Positions 17,692-27,387 of a DNA stretch of 64,000 nucleotides are shown here, piece by piece (position 1 is the first letter of the stretch; every line of letters starts with the position of its first letter). This DNA is from Clostridium sp. AN503 (GTDB taxonomy: Bacteria > Bacillota > Clostridia > Lachnospirales > Lachnospiraceae). The position numbers and the translations under genes are program-made. The notes under the pieces were generated by a model, which saw only the letters and a list, made by a program, of their open reading frames with translations, was not told the origin of the DNA and ran no database searches. Location of the stretch: NCBI RefSeq assembly GCF_040719375.1, contig NZ_JBFDTP010000002.1, forward strand, positions 1,860,001-1,924,000, written 5' to 3'.

Positions 17692-17710
17692 CTGTATCTG
17701 TTTTTAATAA

Positions 17711-18838
17711 TTACTCTGCGTCTGCTGCTGCCATTGCCTCGATATCCACATCAGCCACATCCTGATCCTCTGTGTGATGCTCTGCCGGTGCCTGCAGTGC
17801 TTTGATGCTCAGGCTGATCTTACGGTCTTCCCCGTTGAAATCAACAACCTTTGCCTCGATCTCCTGTCCAATGCTCAATGCATCAGCCGGTTTATCTACA
17901 TGCTCTCTGGAAATCTGGGAAACATGGAGTAATGCGTCTACGCCTGGCTCCAGCTCTACAAATGCGCCGAAATCAGTCATACGCGCCACACGGCCGTACA
18001 CAATATTGCCAACCGCATACTTCTCAGCTGCGCTTACCCACGGATTCTCCTCCGGGAACTTCAGGCTCAGGGCGATCTTCTCACCGCTGATATCCTTGAT
18101 CAGCGCTCTCACATTGTCTCCGGTCTTAAATACCTTCTTCGGGTTCTCTACACGGCCCCAGGACATCTCGGAGATGTGAAGCAGACCGTCTGCTCCGCCC
18201 AGATCGATAAATGCGCCGAAGTCAGTCACGTTCTTCACAACACCCTCGACTGTGTCGCCAATATGGATGCGCTCGAACAGCTCTTTCTGCATCTCAGCCT
18301 TCTTCGCGATCATCAGCTGCTTTCTGTCACCGATCACTCTTCTTCTCTTAGGATTGAACTCGGTGATCACAAAATCAATATCCTGACCGGCGTATTTAGT
18401 CAGGTCTTTCTCATAGCTGTCGGATACAAGGCTTGCCGGGATGAAGACTCTGGCCTCGTCCACTACCACGCTTAAGCCTCCGTCCAGAACCTGCGCTACC
18501 TTGGCGGTCAGCACTTCATGGTTCTCAAATGCTTCTTCCAGTCTCTTGTTGCCCTTGTCGGCTGCCAGTCTCTTATAGGACAGAGCTACCTGGCCTTCGC
18601 CGTCGTTTACTTTCACAACCTTGGCTTCCATCTCGTCTCCGACAGATACCATGGTCCTTAAATCTACATTCGATTCGTTGGTGTACTCACTTCTCGGAAT
18701 GATACCATCTGATTTGTATCCTATATTCAAGACGATTTCATCATCTTTCACATCAATGACCTTACCAGTGACGATCTCTCCCGTACGTATTGTTTTTAAT
18801 GATGCTTCCAACATTTGTTCAAAACTTAATTCTGACAT
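17711..18838 (-). CDS. rpsA: Ribosomal protein S1-like RNA-binding protein (four S1 domains)
   Basis: A 375-aa protein with four consecutive S1 domains. The clearest are the third (GDTVEGVVKNVTDFGAFIDLG, LLHISEMSWGRV) and the fourth (GNIVYGRVARMTDFGAFVEL, LLHVSQISREHV). It binds mRNA and assists translation. The C-terminus is acidic. The ATG at 18838 follows GAGGAGG by 9 bases, and the first 20 bp overlap the end of ispH in another frame. In many Clostridia the two are one fused protein; here they are separate. Confidence 0.92.
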   Translation of the reverse strand: MSELSFEQMLEASLKTIRTGEIVTGKVIDVKDDEIVLNIGYKSDGIIPRSEYTNESNVDLRTMVSVGDEMEAKVVKVNDGEGQVALSYKRLAADKGNKRLEEAFENHEVLTAKVAQVLDGGLSVVVDEARVFIPASLVSDSYEKDLTKYAGQDIDFVITEFNPKRRRVIGDRKQLMIAKKAEMQKELFERIHIGDTVEGVVKNVTDFGAFIDLGGADGLLHISEMSWGRVENPKKVFKTGDNVRALIKDISGEKIALSLKFPEENPWVSAAEKYAVGNIVYGRVARMTDFGAFVELEPGVDALLHVSQISREHVDKPADALSIGQEIEAKVVDFNGEDRKISLSIKALQAPAEHHTEDQDVADVDIEAMAAADAE

Positions 18839-19670
18839 TAGTATGAACCTCCTCAATAATTTGATTCGGGGTGGACGCCCCTGCTGTAATACCTACGCTG
18901 CGCACAGAATTCACACATTCAGGATTGAAATCGCCTAGTGACTGGATAAAGTAAGTGTTCTTACATTCCTTTTGGCATATCTCGTAGAGTTTCTGTGTGT
19001 TGGAACTATTCCTGCCTCCTATGACAATCATAGCTTCCACTTCAGAAGCAATACGCCTAGCTTCCACTTGTCTTTCCTGTGTTGCATTGCAAATCGTATT
19101 TAAAACAAGTATATCATAACCCTTTTTCTCAAATTTTTCAACTAAATCTTGAAATTTATTGTAATTAAATGTCGTCTGGGACACGATACACAGCTTTTCG
19201 TCCTGTGAAACCGGCAGATTTTCTATCTGAGAGGCGTTTTCCACCACCAGAGTCCGCTCGTCTCCCCAGCCACGGATGCCCTCTACCTCCGGGTGGGAAG
19301 GGTTCCCGATGATGATGACCCGGCGTCCCTCTGCCTGCTGCTGTTGCACGATCCGGTGGATCTTTTTTACAAAGGGGCAGGTTGCGTCTACCATGGTGAT
19401 CCCATGCTGCTCCAGCAGATCGTAAACTGCCTTTCCAACGCCGTGGGACCGGATGATGACGATCCCCTCCGTCAGGGCCTCAAGCTCCTCCACGGAATTT
19501 AAGACCCGCACGCCCTTCTTCTCTAAATCCTCCACCACCTGCTCGTTGTGAATGATAGGACCGAAGGTATATACCGGCTGATCTGCGGAAGCGATCTGCT
19601 CGTAAACCTGTTCCACCGCACGTTTTACGCCGAAACAGAAACCCGCGGTCTTTGCTACGGTCACCTTCAT
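18819..19670 (-). CDS. ispH: 4-hydroxy-3-methylbut-2-enyl diphosphate reductase
   Basis: A 283-aa IspH, the last enzyme of the MEP isoprenoid pathway, with the three Fe-S cluster cysteines in TAGFCFGVKRAVE, DATCPFVKKIH and NTICNATQERQ. The conserved HNEQVV and RSHGVG motifs are also present. It starts inside the end of cmk (ATGA overlap) and its own 3' end overlaps rpsA by 20 bp, so the three genes form one coupled unit. Confidence 0.95.
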   Translation of the reverse strand: MKVTVAKTAGFCFGVKRAVEQVYEQIASADQPVYTFGPIIHNEQVVEDLEKKGVRVLNSVEELEALTEGIVIIRSHGVGKAVYDLLEQHGITMVDATCPFVKKIHRIVQQQQAEGRRVIIIGNPSHPEVEGIRGWGDERTLVVENASQIENLPVSQDEKLCIVSQTTFNYNKFQDLVEKFEKKGYDILVLNTICNATQERQVEARRIASEVEAMIVIGGRNSSNTQKLYEICQKECKNTYFIQSLGDFNPECVNSVRSVGITAGASTPNQIIEEVHTNVRIKF

Positions 19671-20365
19671 CCGACATCCCCTTTCCAGGAGAGGCCTTTC
19701 GAGCAGGCTGCGTCGATGATCGCCTGCACCACCTGCGCAATATCCATCTCGGAGCTGTCCACATAAACCGCATCCTCCGCCGCCTTAAGGGGCGCGACCG
19801 GACGGTTCATATCCCGCTCATCCCGTTCTATAATATCCTGCTCAATTTCCTGCAAATTACACATTACACCTTTTTCCACCAGTTCCTTGTAACGGCGCAT
19901 GGCCCTTACGCGGGAGCTGGCTGTCAAAAATATCTTGACGTCGGCATCCGGCAGGATACAGGTTCCGATATCCCGTCCATCCATGATCACATCATGCTCT
20001 GCCGCCAGATTCCGCTGAAGGTCCAAAAGATGAGACCGGACTGCCGGGTAGACGCTGGCAGCAGACGCCATATTGCCTGCCTCCTCCGTGCGGATCAGCC
20101 CGGAAACGTCCTCACCGTTTAACAGAACCTGCTGCACGCCGTCCTGATACCGGATCGTGATGTCGGCCTTCTGTGCGGCCTCGCTGACCGCCTGTTCATC
20201 TTCCGGCGCAATGCCCTGCCGCAGCAGGCAGAGTGCGATGGCGCGGTACATGGCGCCCGTGTCCACGTAGATAAATCCCAGTTTTTTTGCAACCATTTTT
20301 GCTATTGTGCTTTTTCCCGCCCCTGCAGGGCCGTCAATCGCTATGTTAAATGCTTTTCTTTCCAT
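19667..20365 (-). CDS. cmk: Cytidylate kinase
   Basis: A 232-aa (d)CMP kinase. The P-loop is IDGPAGAGKSTIAK, followed by LGFIYVDTGAMYRA and, near the middle, HDVIMDGRDIGTCILPDADVKIFLTAS. It phosphorylates CMP and dCMP for nucleotide supply. It is first in the cmk-ispH-rpsA cluster typical of Clostridia, and its stop overlaps the ispH start. Confidence 0.95.
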   Translation of the reverse strand: MERKAFNIAIDGPAGAGKSTIAKMVAKKLGFIYVDTGAMYRAIALCLLRQGIAPEDEQAVSEAAQKADITIRYQDGVQQVLLNGEDVSGLIRTEEAGNMASAASVYPAVRSHLLDLQRNLAAEHDVIMDGRDIGTCILPDADVKIFLTASSRVRAMRRYKELVEKGVMCNLQEIEQDIIERDERDMNRPVAPLKAAEDAVYVDSSEMDIAQVVQAIIDAACSKGLSWKGDVG

Positions 20366-20398
20366 GCTTTTTGTTACTGCTCCTTTATTATGTCTCGT

Positions 20399-21634
20399 TT
20401 ACATTGGAACGGAAATCCCCGCCAGATACCCGGTGGACCAGGCGATCTGGAGATTGAACCCTCCCGTCACCGCATCCAGGTCCAGCACCTCTCCCGCAAA
20501 ATAAAGCCCTTCCACCAGCTTTGACTCCATCGTGGAGGGATTTATCTCCTTCACGGAAACGCCGCCCTGTGTGATGATCGCCTCTTTGTAATCCCGGAAG
20601 CCTGTCAGCGTCAAACGGAAATCTTTGATCTGGCTGACGATCCGGCGGCGTTCCTCCCGCGTGATCTCATTGACCTTCTTTTCCTGGGAGATACCGCTGC
20701 GCTCCACGACTGCCGGCATCAATTTGGAGGGCAGCAGATGGACCAGCGCATTTTTGTACTGTTTATTCTTCATCTCCTCAAAATCCCTCAGGATACGGGC
20801 ATCCAGCTGCTCTTCGGAAAGAGCCGGCTTTAGATCTATGGACAGCTCCAGCGGCCCTTTCTTAAGCTGGGACGCCACAAAGCTGCTGGCCGATAAAAGG
20901 ACCGGACCGCTGACCCCGTAATGGGTAAACAGCATCTCTCCAAATTCCTCATACAGCGTCTTGCTGCCTTTTAAGATCCTGGCATTTATATTGCGCAGGG
21001 ACAGGCCCTGAAGCTCCTTCACCACGGGTTCCTTCACCTCGAAAGGCACCAGCGCGGGGGACAGTTCCGTAACCCGGTGTCCCAACTCCTTTGCAAACCG
21101 GTATCCGTCCCCGGTAGAACCGGTGGTCGGATAGGATAATCCGCCGGTAGTCACGATCACCGCGTCTGCCAGCACGGTCCGTCCGCCCTTTTTCAGGCGG
21201 ATCCCAGTCACATGCCCATCCTGTGTCATGATCCCGGAAACTTCTTCATGAAGACTGATCTCCACACCCAGATCCCGGAGACGGGCGCTCAATGCGCGGA
21301 TCACATCAGACGACTTGTCGGAAACCGGAAACACACGGTTGCCCCGCTCTGTCTTTACCTGGCAGCCATTCTGCTCCATAAAGTCCATCACATCAAAGTT
21401 CGTAAAACCATAAAAGCTGCTGTAAAGAAACTTGGGGTTGTGCACCACATTGCCGAAGAGCTCCTCCGTATCACAGGCATTGGTCAGATTACATCTGCCT
21501 TTGCCGGTGATAAATATCTTCTTTCCAAGCTTTTCGTTCTTCTCATAGATATGGACCTGGTGTCCCGCGCCTGCGGCGGCGATCCCTGCCATCATTCCGG
21601 CAGCGCCTCCTCCGATGACTGCAACCCGGCTCAT
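20399..21634 (-). CDS. HI0933/YhiN/BaiN-family FAD-dependent oxidoreductase
   Basis: A 411-aa flavoprotein. The FAD-binding fold starts VAVIGGGAAGMMAGIAAAGAG, with GKGRCNLTNAC, VTTGGLSYPTTGSTGDGYRFA and a C-terminal second FAD contact, TQGGVSVKEINPSTMESK and GLYFAGEVLDLDAVTGGFNLQ. Members are widespread; BaiN in bile-acid-converting clostridia belongs to the same family, but no bai genes are nearby, so the substrate is unknown. The start overlaps the stop of the VOC gene (ATGA), suggesting a two-gene unit. Confidence 0.88.
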   Translation of the reverse strand: MSRVAVIGGGAAGMMAGIAAAGAGHQVHIYEKNEKLGKKIFITGKGRCNLTNACDTEELFGNVVHNPKFLYSSFYGFTNFDVMDFMEQNGCQVKTERGNRVFPVSDKSSDVIRALSARLRDLGVEISLHEEVSGIMTQDGHVTGIRLKKGGRTVLADAVIVTTGGLSYPTTGSTGDGYRFAKELGHRVTELSPALVPFEVKEPVVKELQGLSLRNINARILKGSKTLYEEFGEMLFTHYGVSGPVLLSASSFVASQLKKGPLELSIDLKPALSEEQLDARILRDFEEMKNKQYKNALVHLLPSKLMPAVVERSGISQEKKVNEITREERRRIVSQIKDFRLTLTGFRDYKEAIITQGGVSVKEINPSTMESKLVEGLYFAGEVLDLDAVTGGFNLQIAWSTGYLAGISVPM

Positions 21635-22002
21635 GGCCTGCCCTGCACGAGATGGATGGCAAATCCGCCGATCTCCTGCTCCATATAGGCGAAGAAACAG
21701 GTTCCGTCCTCACGGAATTTCCTGGTATCTTCTACAAACCTAACGCCCTTTTCTTCAAAGTATCTCATGGCCGCTTCACAGTCATTGACCGCAAATCCAA
21801 TATGGCCGTGCGTTCCCCTGCCGTTCTCCTTCATGATCTCCACCAGCTCCCCGGAAAAATAGGATTTCGGGGTTTCCCGGGTGGTCAGGGTGAGCAGGGA
21901 TAAAAACTCCTCCGCCCACCGTCCGGCTTCCTCTGCGCATGAGGCATTGATCCCCACATGCGCAACGCTCATGTCAAAAAGCTCCACTGCTGTCTTATCC
22001 AT
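21631..22002 (-). CDS. VOC (glyoxalase-fold) protein, like the C-terminal domain of clostridial KHG/KDPG aldolases
   Basis: A 123-aa VOC-fold protein with two half-motifs: MSVAHVGINASCAEEAGRWAEEF, and HGHIGFAVNDCEAAMRYFEEKGVRF. It ends in EIGGFAIHLVQ. The sequence style is that of the VOC domain fused to the C-terminus of some clostridial 2-keto-3-deoxy-6-phosphogluconate aldolases, but no aldolase part is present here. The function is unknown. Its stop overlaps the flavoprotein start. Confidence 0.78.
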   Translation of the reverse strand: MDKTAVELFDMSVAHVGINASCAEEAGRWAEEFLSLLTLTTRETPKSYFSGELVEIMKENGRGTHGHIGFAVNDCEAAMRYFEEKGVRFVEDTRKFREDGTCFFAYMEQEIGGFAIHLVQGRP

Positions 22003-22034
22003 TGCCTTATCTCTCCTTGATATCCTGTCTCTTT

Positions 22035-23582
22035 TTAATCCTGTTTATCTTTCTGTTTTTCTTCTTCCTTCACCTGACGGATCCTGGCCTCCAACGCCTC
22101 CACCACCGTGCGCAGGACCTTTACCCTGGCATAGTATTTGCAGTTGCCCTCCACCACGATCCAGGGCGCATAGGTTGTGGATGTGCGCACCAGCATCTCG
22201 TTGACCGCCTGCTCATACTGATCCCATTTCTCCCGGTTTCTCCAGTCCTCATCGGTGATCTTCCACTGTTTTTCCGGGTTGTCCATGCGTTCCTTGAAGC
22301 GGCGCTCCTGTTCGTCCTTGTCGATCTGCAGCCAGAATTTCAGCACCACCGCCCCGGCATTGGCCATATGGGCTTCCATCTCGTTGATCTCCTGGTATGC
22401 GCGCTTCCACTCTTCATCACTGCAGAAGCCCTCGATCCGTTCCACCATCACCCTGCCGTACCAGGTGCGGTCAAATATCGCAATGTGGCCTGCCTTCGGC
22501 ACATGATTCCAGAAACGCCACATATAATGGTGCTTCTTCTCAATGTCATTGGGCGCAGCAGTGGGACACACCTGATACCCCCGCGGGTCCAGATGACTGG
22601 TCAGACGTTTGATGGCGCCGCCTTTTCCTCCTGCATCCCAACCCTCGAAGCCCAGCACCACCGGGATTCTCCTGCGGTAGATCTCACTGTGCAGCATTTC
22701 CAGCTTTTTCTGAAGGTCGTCTATCTGCTCCTTGTATTCTTCACGGGTCAGGTTCTTCGTCAGATCCACACCGGAAAGAACGCCGTTCTGATACCGGCTG
22801 TCAGCTTCCCCTGCCGCCGTCTTCTCTGCAGCCTGTGCGCCGGACGCAGCCTTCGCTGCGATCCTGGCGGCCTTCTCTGTCAGCGCCGTCTCCAGGGCCT
22901 CTGTCACGGTCTTCAATATCTTCATGGCGGCGTAATTCTTGTCTGTCGCCTCAATGATATCCCAGGATGCATACTCTGTATCAGTCTTTTCCAGCATTTC
23001 CTCGTTGAGCAGCAGATAACGGTCGTACTCCTTATTCCGCTTCCAGTCGTCCTCCGTCACTCTCCAGGAGGTCTCTTTTTCTTCCGTCAGCTTTTTAAAG
23101 CGCTTTTTCTGTTCTGCTTTGGAGATGTAGAGGAACAGTTTGATGATCACCGTCCCATCGTCCGCAAGCTGCTTCTCAAAGGAACGGATATCCTGGAATA
23201 TCTCCGGGATTTCCCTTTTTTTCACCAGACCGTCAAACCGGTCCGTCAGCACCTTCCTGTACCAGCTCCTGTCAAATATGGCAATCCTGCCCTTTTCCGG
23301 CGTCAGCGTCCAGAATCTCCACAAAAATGGACGCATGGCCTCTTCCTCTGTCTCCCGGTTGCTGGCATATACGTCAAACCCGCGCGGGTCCAATGCCTGG
23401 ATCAGCCGGTTGATCTGTGTTCCTTTTCCGGCAGCCCCCATTCCCTCAAAGAGAATGACCACCGGTATCCCGGCTTCTTTGAGTCTCCTCTGAAGCTGCC
23501 CCAGCTTTGTTCCGTACTCCTTCTGTGCCTGCCTGTAAACTTCCTTTTCCACGGTCCTTGATAAATCGATCTTCTCCAGCAT
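22035..23582 (-). CDS. pap: Polyphosphate:AMP phosphotransferase (tandem PPK2)
   Basis: A 515-aa protein made of two PPK2 domains. The first P-loop is FEGMGAAGKGTQINRL (about 46-60) with IFDRSWYRKVL. The second is GFEGWDAGGKGGAIKRL (about 310) with IFDRTWYGRVMVERIEG. Two-domain PPK2 enzymes phosphorylate AMP to ADP with polyphosphate. The domains are joined by an alanine-rich linker (about 245-275). A long plus-strand open frame across the gene is a shadow. The upstream neighbour is an M28-like lipoprotein gene 10 bp away. Confidence 0.92.
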   Translation of the reverse strand: MLEKIDLSRTVEKEVYRQAQKEYGTKLGQLQRRLKEAGIPVVILFEGMGAAGKGTQINRLIQALDPRGFDVYASNRETEEEAMRPFLWRFWTLTPEKGRIAIFDRSWYRKVLTDRFDGLVKKREIPEIFQDIRSFEKQLADDGTVIIKLFLYISKAEQKKRFKKLTEEKETSWRVTEDDWKRNKEYDRYLLLNEEMLEKTDTEYASWDIIEATDKNYAAMKILKTVTEALETALTEKAARIAAKAASGAQAAEKTAAGEADSRYQNGVLSGVDLTKNLTREEYKEQIDDLQKKLEMLHSEIYRRRIPVVLGFEGWDAGGKGGAIKRLTSHLDPRGYQVCPTAAPNDIEKKHHYMWRFWNHVPKAGHIAIFDRTWYGRVMVERIEGFCSDEEWKRAYQEINEMEAHMANAGAVVLKFWLQIDKDEQERRFKERMDNPEKQWKITDEDWRNREKWDQYEQAVNEMLVRTSTTYAPWIVVEGNCKYYARVKVLRTVVEALEARIRQVKEEEKQKDKQD

Positions 23583-23592
23583 ACGTTACCTC

Positions 23593-25752
23593 CTATGATT
23601 GTGGCTGGGATTCCGGCTGCGGCCCGGTCTCCGTCAGACGTTCCTCCTCTGGCTCCGGCGGCAGGTTATCCTCTGGCTCCTCTGCGCCGGACTGTAACTG
23701 CAGGTTGCCGCGCACCCAGCTGCGGTACGTCTTCAGTTCTTCAAAACTATAGAAAAAGCCAACCCTTGCGCTCCAGCTCCCATCCATATCCTGCGGCCTG
23801 TGCGCCAACACGAACATCTGGAATGCGTCCGGGAAATCCGGTAAAGCGAGCTTATCCTCCGCTGAAACTCCGGGTCCGGCGCCCGGACGGACCTCCGGTT
23901 CTGCTGTCTGTTCCGGCCCCCCTGTCTGCTCCGGGGCCTCCGGCTGGCCTTCAAACCGGGTCTCAAACAGTCCTATATAGCCATTTTCCATAGACGCCTC
24001 CAGATACTGCCCGTAAAGTCCGGCAAGCACCCGGATCGTGTCTGTCTCATTGCGCCAGTCTCCATCTGCGTCCAGTGCATCCTCCAGGTCTATCCCCAGT
24101 TCCCACAGGGCATGTTCCCCGCCGGGCGCTGCCGCCTGCTCTTCTCCTGCTTCTGCCGCCACCGGTTCCATGGGTTCCAGATAGCTCTTCGTGCTGCCTG
24201 CCCCGTCTGTATACAGGGTAACCGCGCCGATCCTTCCCCATGCTTCCTGCGGAAAAACATCACGAAAAAGTTTCATGACCTTTTCTGTCCTGTCGTCCTC
24301 CGTATTCTGCCAGAGTATGGTACCATCCGGAGTCCTCTGTTCCAGGATCATCTTATCAGTGGAGTATTCCCTGATTTCCAGATCATAACCGTCTGTACCG
24401 GGTATCAGGGCAAAAAATCTTCGGTTTACAAGATCGGTCCAGTCATACTCCGTGCCGCTCGGTCCTTTATTCTCCCCAACAGGCTCCCCATACATATCCG
24501 TCAGGCGTTCCCTCATATCCTCAAAGTCCACACCTGCGCCGTCTGCCTCCAGCGATACCATATCCAGCTTTCCATCCGTGTAGTAATAATCTGTCAGGAT
24601 GACCTGATCCACATCAAACCATTTCATCCGGTACTGATACTTTTCTATCGGCCTGCCGGACGCATCTGTATTGGTCGCAGCCAGCACCCCATGAATACCG
24701 ACAACCGCTTCCATCTGTCCCCGGCTGCCCCCAAAATACATGGGCGTATCCTTCTTCTGTACAAATGCATAGTCCCACAGATCATTATAAAAATGTGCTT
24801 TCGCCATCATAGACGGGGTGTCCGGACTCATAACCCGGGACACCATCTGGCTCACAACGTCCACCACATGAGATACCCGCTCAATATCTACAGTCTCAGC
24901 CGTATCAAGGGGGGTTCCGTTTTCAAAAGCCTCTCTCTTCTGGCTGATGGACACCGCCGGGATCTGCCCCGCCACATAAGCGCCAACAGCCCCCTCCGGC
25001 CGCTCTTCATACTCCCATGACTCCCCCAGCACATCCCGGGATGCTTCGCCCAGCATATCTCCCAGCATGGTCTCCCTGCCGTCCAGAGTTCCCAGCACGA
25101 TCTGTTCATCGGATATGTACCCCAGAGCGTTTAAGTCAACAGCCCCGATCATCCGCTCCCGCTCCCTCTTTGAGAGGGATTCCATATAATGGCGTGCACC
25201 GATCTGGTCGGCTTCATGCCCGGAGAAACTGATACACCGGATCTCTGTGTCAGTAGGCAGACGCGACAAAAGCCGTGCCGTTTCAAGCATCGTCACCACG
25301 CCGGAGGCACTTCCATTGGCCCCCGGACTTCCTTCTGCCGTATCATGATGAACGCTGACAATCAGGATATCTGCATCTGGTGAAGCTGCCCTGCGGACGG
25401 CGATCACATTGGTCCCGGTAACCACCGCCTCCCCGGTCTCATACCGGAACCGCTGCCGCTCCACATCATATCCGTAATCCTGCATGAGCTGCTGCATATA
25501 CCGGGCCGCATCACTTTCCCCCCTGCTTCCGCTTGGTCTGGGCGTTGCAGTCAGGATATCAAGCTCCTCCTGAATATAAAAAGGATTCACCTCCTCCAAT
25601 ACCAGGATCTCCTCCGGCGTCTCATAAGCCTGCCCTGCACTTTCCTGCGGCAGTATCCGGGTGGATGGGCCGGCGCAGCCGGACAGCAGTACACCGGACA
25701 ACACACCGGCCGCAAGACGGACTGCCAGTGCGGTTCCATATGAATCTTTCAT
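23593..25752 (-). CDS. M28-like peptidase lipoprotein with degraded active site
   Basis: A 719-aa lipoprotein (signal peptide, then lipobox LSGC at about 23-26) with an M28 metallopeptidase-like domain (about 60-310) and a long C-terminal extension rich in Pro, Glu and Gly. Compared with the M28 pattern, HHD is kept, but the bridging Asp region reads GANGSASG, the catalytic EE reads GHEAD, and the final His region reads NGTPLDT. Several metal ligands and the catalytic base thus appear changed, so hydrolytic activity is doubtful. It lies just upstream of pap. Confidence 0.8.
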   Translation of the reverse strand: MKDSYGTALAVRLAAGVLSGVLLSGCAGPSTRILPQESAGQAYETPEEILVLEEVNPFYIQEELDILTATPRPSGSRGESDAARYMQQLMQDYGYDVERQRFRYETGEAVVTGTNVIAVRRAASPDADILIVSVHHDTAEGSPGANGSASGVVTMLETARLLSRLPTDTEIRCISFSGHEADQIGARHYMESLSKRERERMIGAVDLNALGYISDEQIVLGTLDGRETMLGDMLGEASRDVLGESWEYEERPEGAVGAYVAGQIPAVSISQKREAFENGTPLDTAETVDIERVSHVVDVVSQMVSRVMSPDTPSMMAKAHFYNDLWDYAFVQKKDTPMYFGGSRGQMEAVVGIHGVLAATNTDASGRPIEKYQYRMKWFDVDQVILTDYYYTDGKLDMVSLEADGAGVDFEDMRERLTDMYGEPVGENKGPSGTEYDWTDLVNRRFFALIPGTDGYDLEIREYSTDKMILEQRTPDGTILWQNTEDDRTEKVMKLFRDVFPQEAWGRIGAVTLYTDGAGSTKSYLEPMEPVAAEAGEEQAAAPGGEHALWELGIDLEDALDADGDWRNETDTIRVLAGLYGQYLEASMENGYIGLFETRFEGQPEAPEQTGGPEQTAEPEVRPGAGPGVSAEDKLALPDFPDAFQMFVLAHRPQDMDGSWSARVGFFYSFEELKTYRSWVRGNLQLQSGAEEPEDNLPPEPEEERLTETGPQPESQPQS

Positions 25753-25839
25753 CTGTGACTCCTTTCGGACAGATATTAATTTTTCTCTTTTGTCTCCACA
25801 AAGTGTTCATCATATTATATCACAGATTTTCATAATTAG

Positions 25840-25892
25840 AAAGAGGCAACCACCGGCGGCGGTTTCTTCCGACCACCCCGGCGCTGCCTCCT
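25840..25892 (-). terminator. Hairpin after lysC, probable terminator
   Basis: GAGGCA at 25843-25848 pairs with TGCCTC at 25885-25890, and the GC-rich inner part also pairs. On the minus strand it is followed by TTTCTAATTA, a weak T-rich tract. It lies about 50 bp beyond the lysC stop and upstream of the M28-like gene. Confidence 0.5.
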
Positions 25893-25939
25893 TCGACTTA
25901 TGATAACCAGAAAAAGTTTCTCTGGTCCTGGATCCTGTT

Positions 25940-27259
25940 TTAAAGCTCCGCCATAATGAAAATATCATAGATTGCCTTGATCGCTGCCTCAAAATCCGCG
26001 TTTTTCACGCCAATAATGATATTCAGCTCACTGGAGCCCTGATCGATCATCTTCACATTGATCCTTGCATGGGCCAGGGCGGAGAATATCCTTCCGGCAG
26101 TACCGCGGGTAGCTTTCATGCCGCGTCCCACGACTGCTACCAGTGCCAGATCAGACTCCAGGTCTACGCTGTCCGGCTCCACAGCGCGGTGGATCCCGGC
26201 GATCACCGACTGCTCATACTCCTCAAACTCATCCTGGTGCACCATGATGGTCATGGTATCAATCCCGGACGGCATATGCTCAAAGGAGATCCCGTATTTC
26301 TCAAATACCTGCAGGACCTTCCTGCCGAACCCGACCTCCGCGTTCATCATGGCCTTTTCAATATTGATGGCGCAAAAGCCTTTTTTGCCTGCTATCCCGG
26401 TGATCGTATAGCGGGGCTTGCGGCAGGTGCTCTCTACGATCAAAGTCCCCTTATCCTCCGGCTTGTTGGTATTCCTGATATTGATCGGGATACCCTCCCT
26501 GCGTACCGGGAAAATAGCGTCCTCATGCAGCACACTGGCTCCCATATAAGCCAGTTCCCGCAGCTCCTTATATGTAATCGTCTCGATCACTTCCGGGTCC
26601 GGCACTACGCGCGGGTCCGCTACCAGGAAACCGGAAACGTCCGTCCAGTTTTCGTATAAGTCGGCGTGGATAGCCCTGGCTACGATCGAACCGGTCACAT
26701 CGGAACCTCCTCTGGAAAATGTCTTGATGGTCCCGTCATGTTTCGACCCGTAAAAGCCTGGGATAACTGCCCGTTCCACATTCTCCAGACGCTCCGAAAG
26801 CTCTTTATTGGTGGTATCCGCCTCAAAAACACCGTTCTCATCAAAGAATATGACCTCTGCGGCATCAATGAATTCAAAGCCCAGATAATCAGCCATCACG
26901 ATACCGTTTAAGTACTCTCCGCGTGAAGCTGCGTAATCGCGTCCGATTCCGTTTACAAAATTCTCCTCGATCCGCTCAAATTCATGATCCAGGTTCAGAT
27001 TCAGATCCAAGCCGTTTATGATCTCCTGATAGCGGTCTTTGATCTTGTTTAAGATCTTCTTATAGCTGCCGCCGGTGGATGCAGCGTCGTAACATGCATA
27101 GAGCATGTCGGTCACTTTTTCATCCTTACTGCTGCGCTTGCCAGGTGCCGAAGGAATCACAAAACGTCTTGTCTTGTCGGCACGGATGATCTCGCCCACC
27201 TTCTTGAACTGACGGGCGCTGGCAAGGGAACTGCCGCCGAATTTCACTACTTTTTTCAT
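25940..27259 (-). CDS. lysC: Aspartate kinase
   Basis: A 439-aa aspartokinase. The N-terminus VVKFGGSSLASARQFKKV and the SRGGSDVTGSIVARAIHADLYENWTDVSG region form the kinase, and two ACT domains follow (about 300-439; for example KMIDQGSSELNIIIGVKNAD). It makes aspartyl phosphate for lysine, threonine and methionine. The ACT domains indicate feedback control. The gene stands alone; I see no lysine riboswitch in the 128-bp gap upstream. Confidence 0.94.
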   Translation of the reverse strand: MKKVVKFGGSSLASARQFKKVGEIIRADKTRRFVIPSAPGKRSSKDEKVTDMLYACYDAASTGGSYKKILNKIKDRYQEIINGLDLNLNLDHEFERIEENFVNGIGRDYAASRGEYLNGIVMADYLGFEFIDAAEVIFFDENGVFEADTTNKELSERLENVERAVIPGFYGSKHDGTIKTFSRGGSDVTGSIVARAIHADLYENWTDVSGFLVADPRVVPDPEVIETITYKELRELAYMGASVLHEDAIFPVRREGIPINIRNTNKPEDKGTLIVESTCRKPRYTITGIAGKKGFCAINIEKAMMNAEVGFGRKVLQVFEKYGISFEHMPSGIDTMTIMVHQDEFEEYEQSVIAGIHRAVEPDSVDLESDLALVAVVGRGMKATRGTAGRIFSALAHARINVKMIDQGSSELNIIIGVKNADFEAAIKAIYDIFIMAEL

Positions 27260-27387
27260 AATTGGGTTATCTCCTCGTATGGTTTCTTTTATTTTGCAAA
27301 CCGTTTACGGAAAATAATACTTTAATTATCGGCTCCTGTCAAGACAGTTTCCTTCTTAAATCCCCTCAAATGCGCGCATTTTATCAA

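Noticed and set aside
20399..21634. Bile-acid 7-dehydroxylation gene baiN
   Set aside because: The family match is general (HI0933/YhiN) and no bai operon genes are nearby, so a bile-acid role cannot be supported.
22002..23561. 519-aa open frame on the plus strand
   Set aside because: It is the exact antisense of the tandem PPK2 gene, has low-complexity shadow composition and no RBS or family match.
27260..27387. Lysine riboswitch upstream of lysC
   Set aside because: The gap is only about 128 bp and lacks the long multi-stem core; no T-tailed expression hairpin is present.
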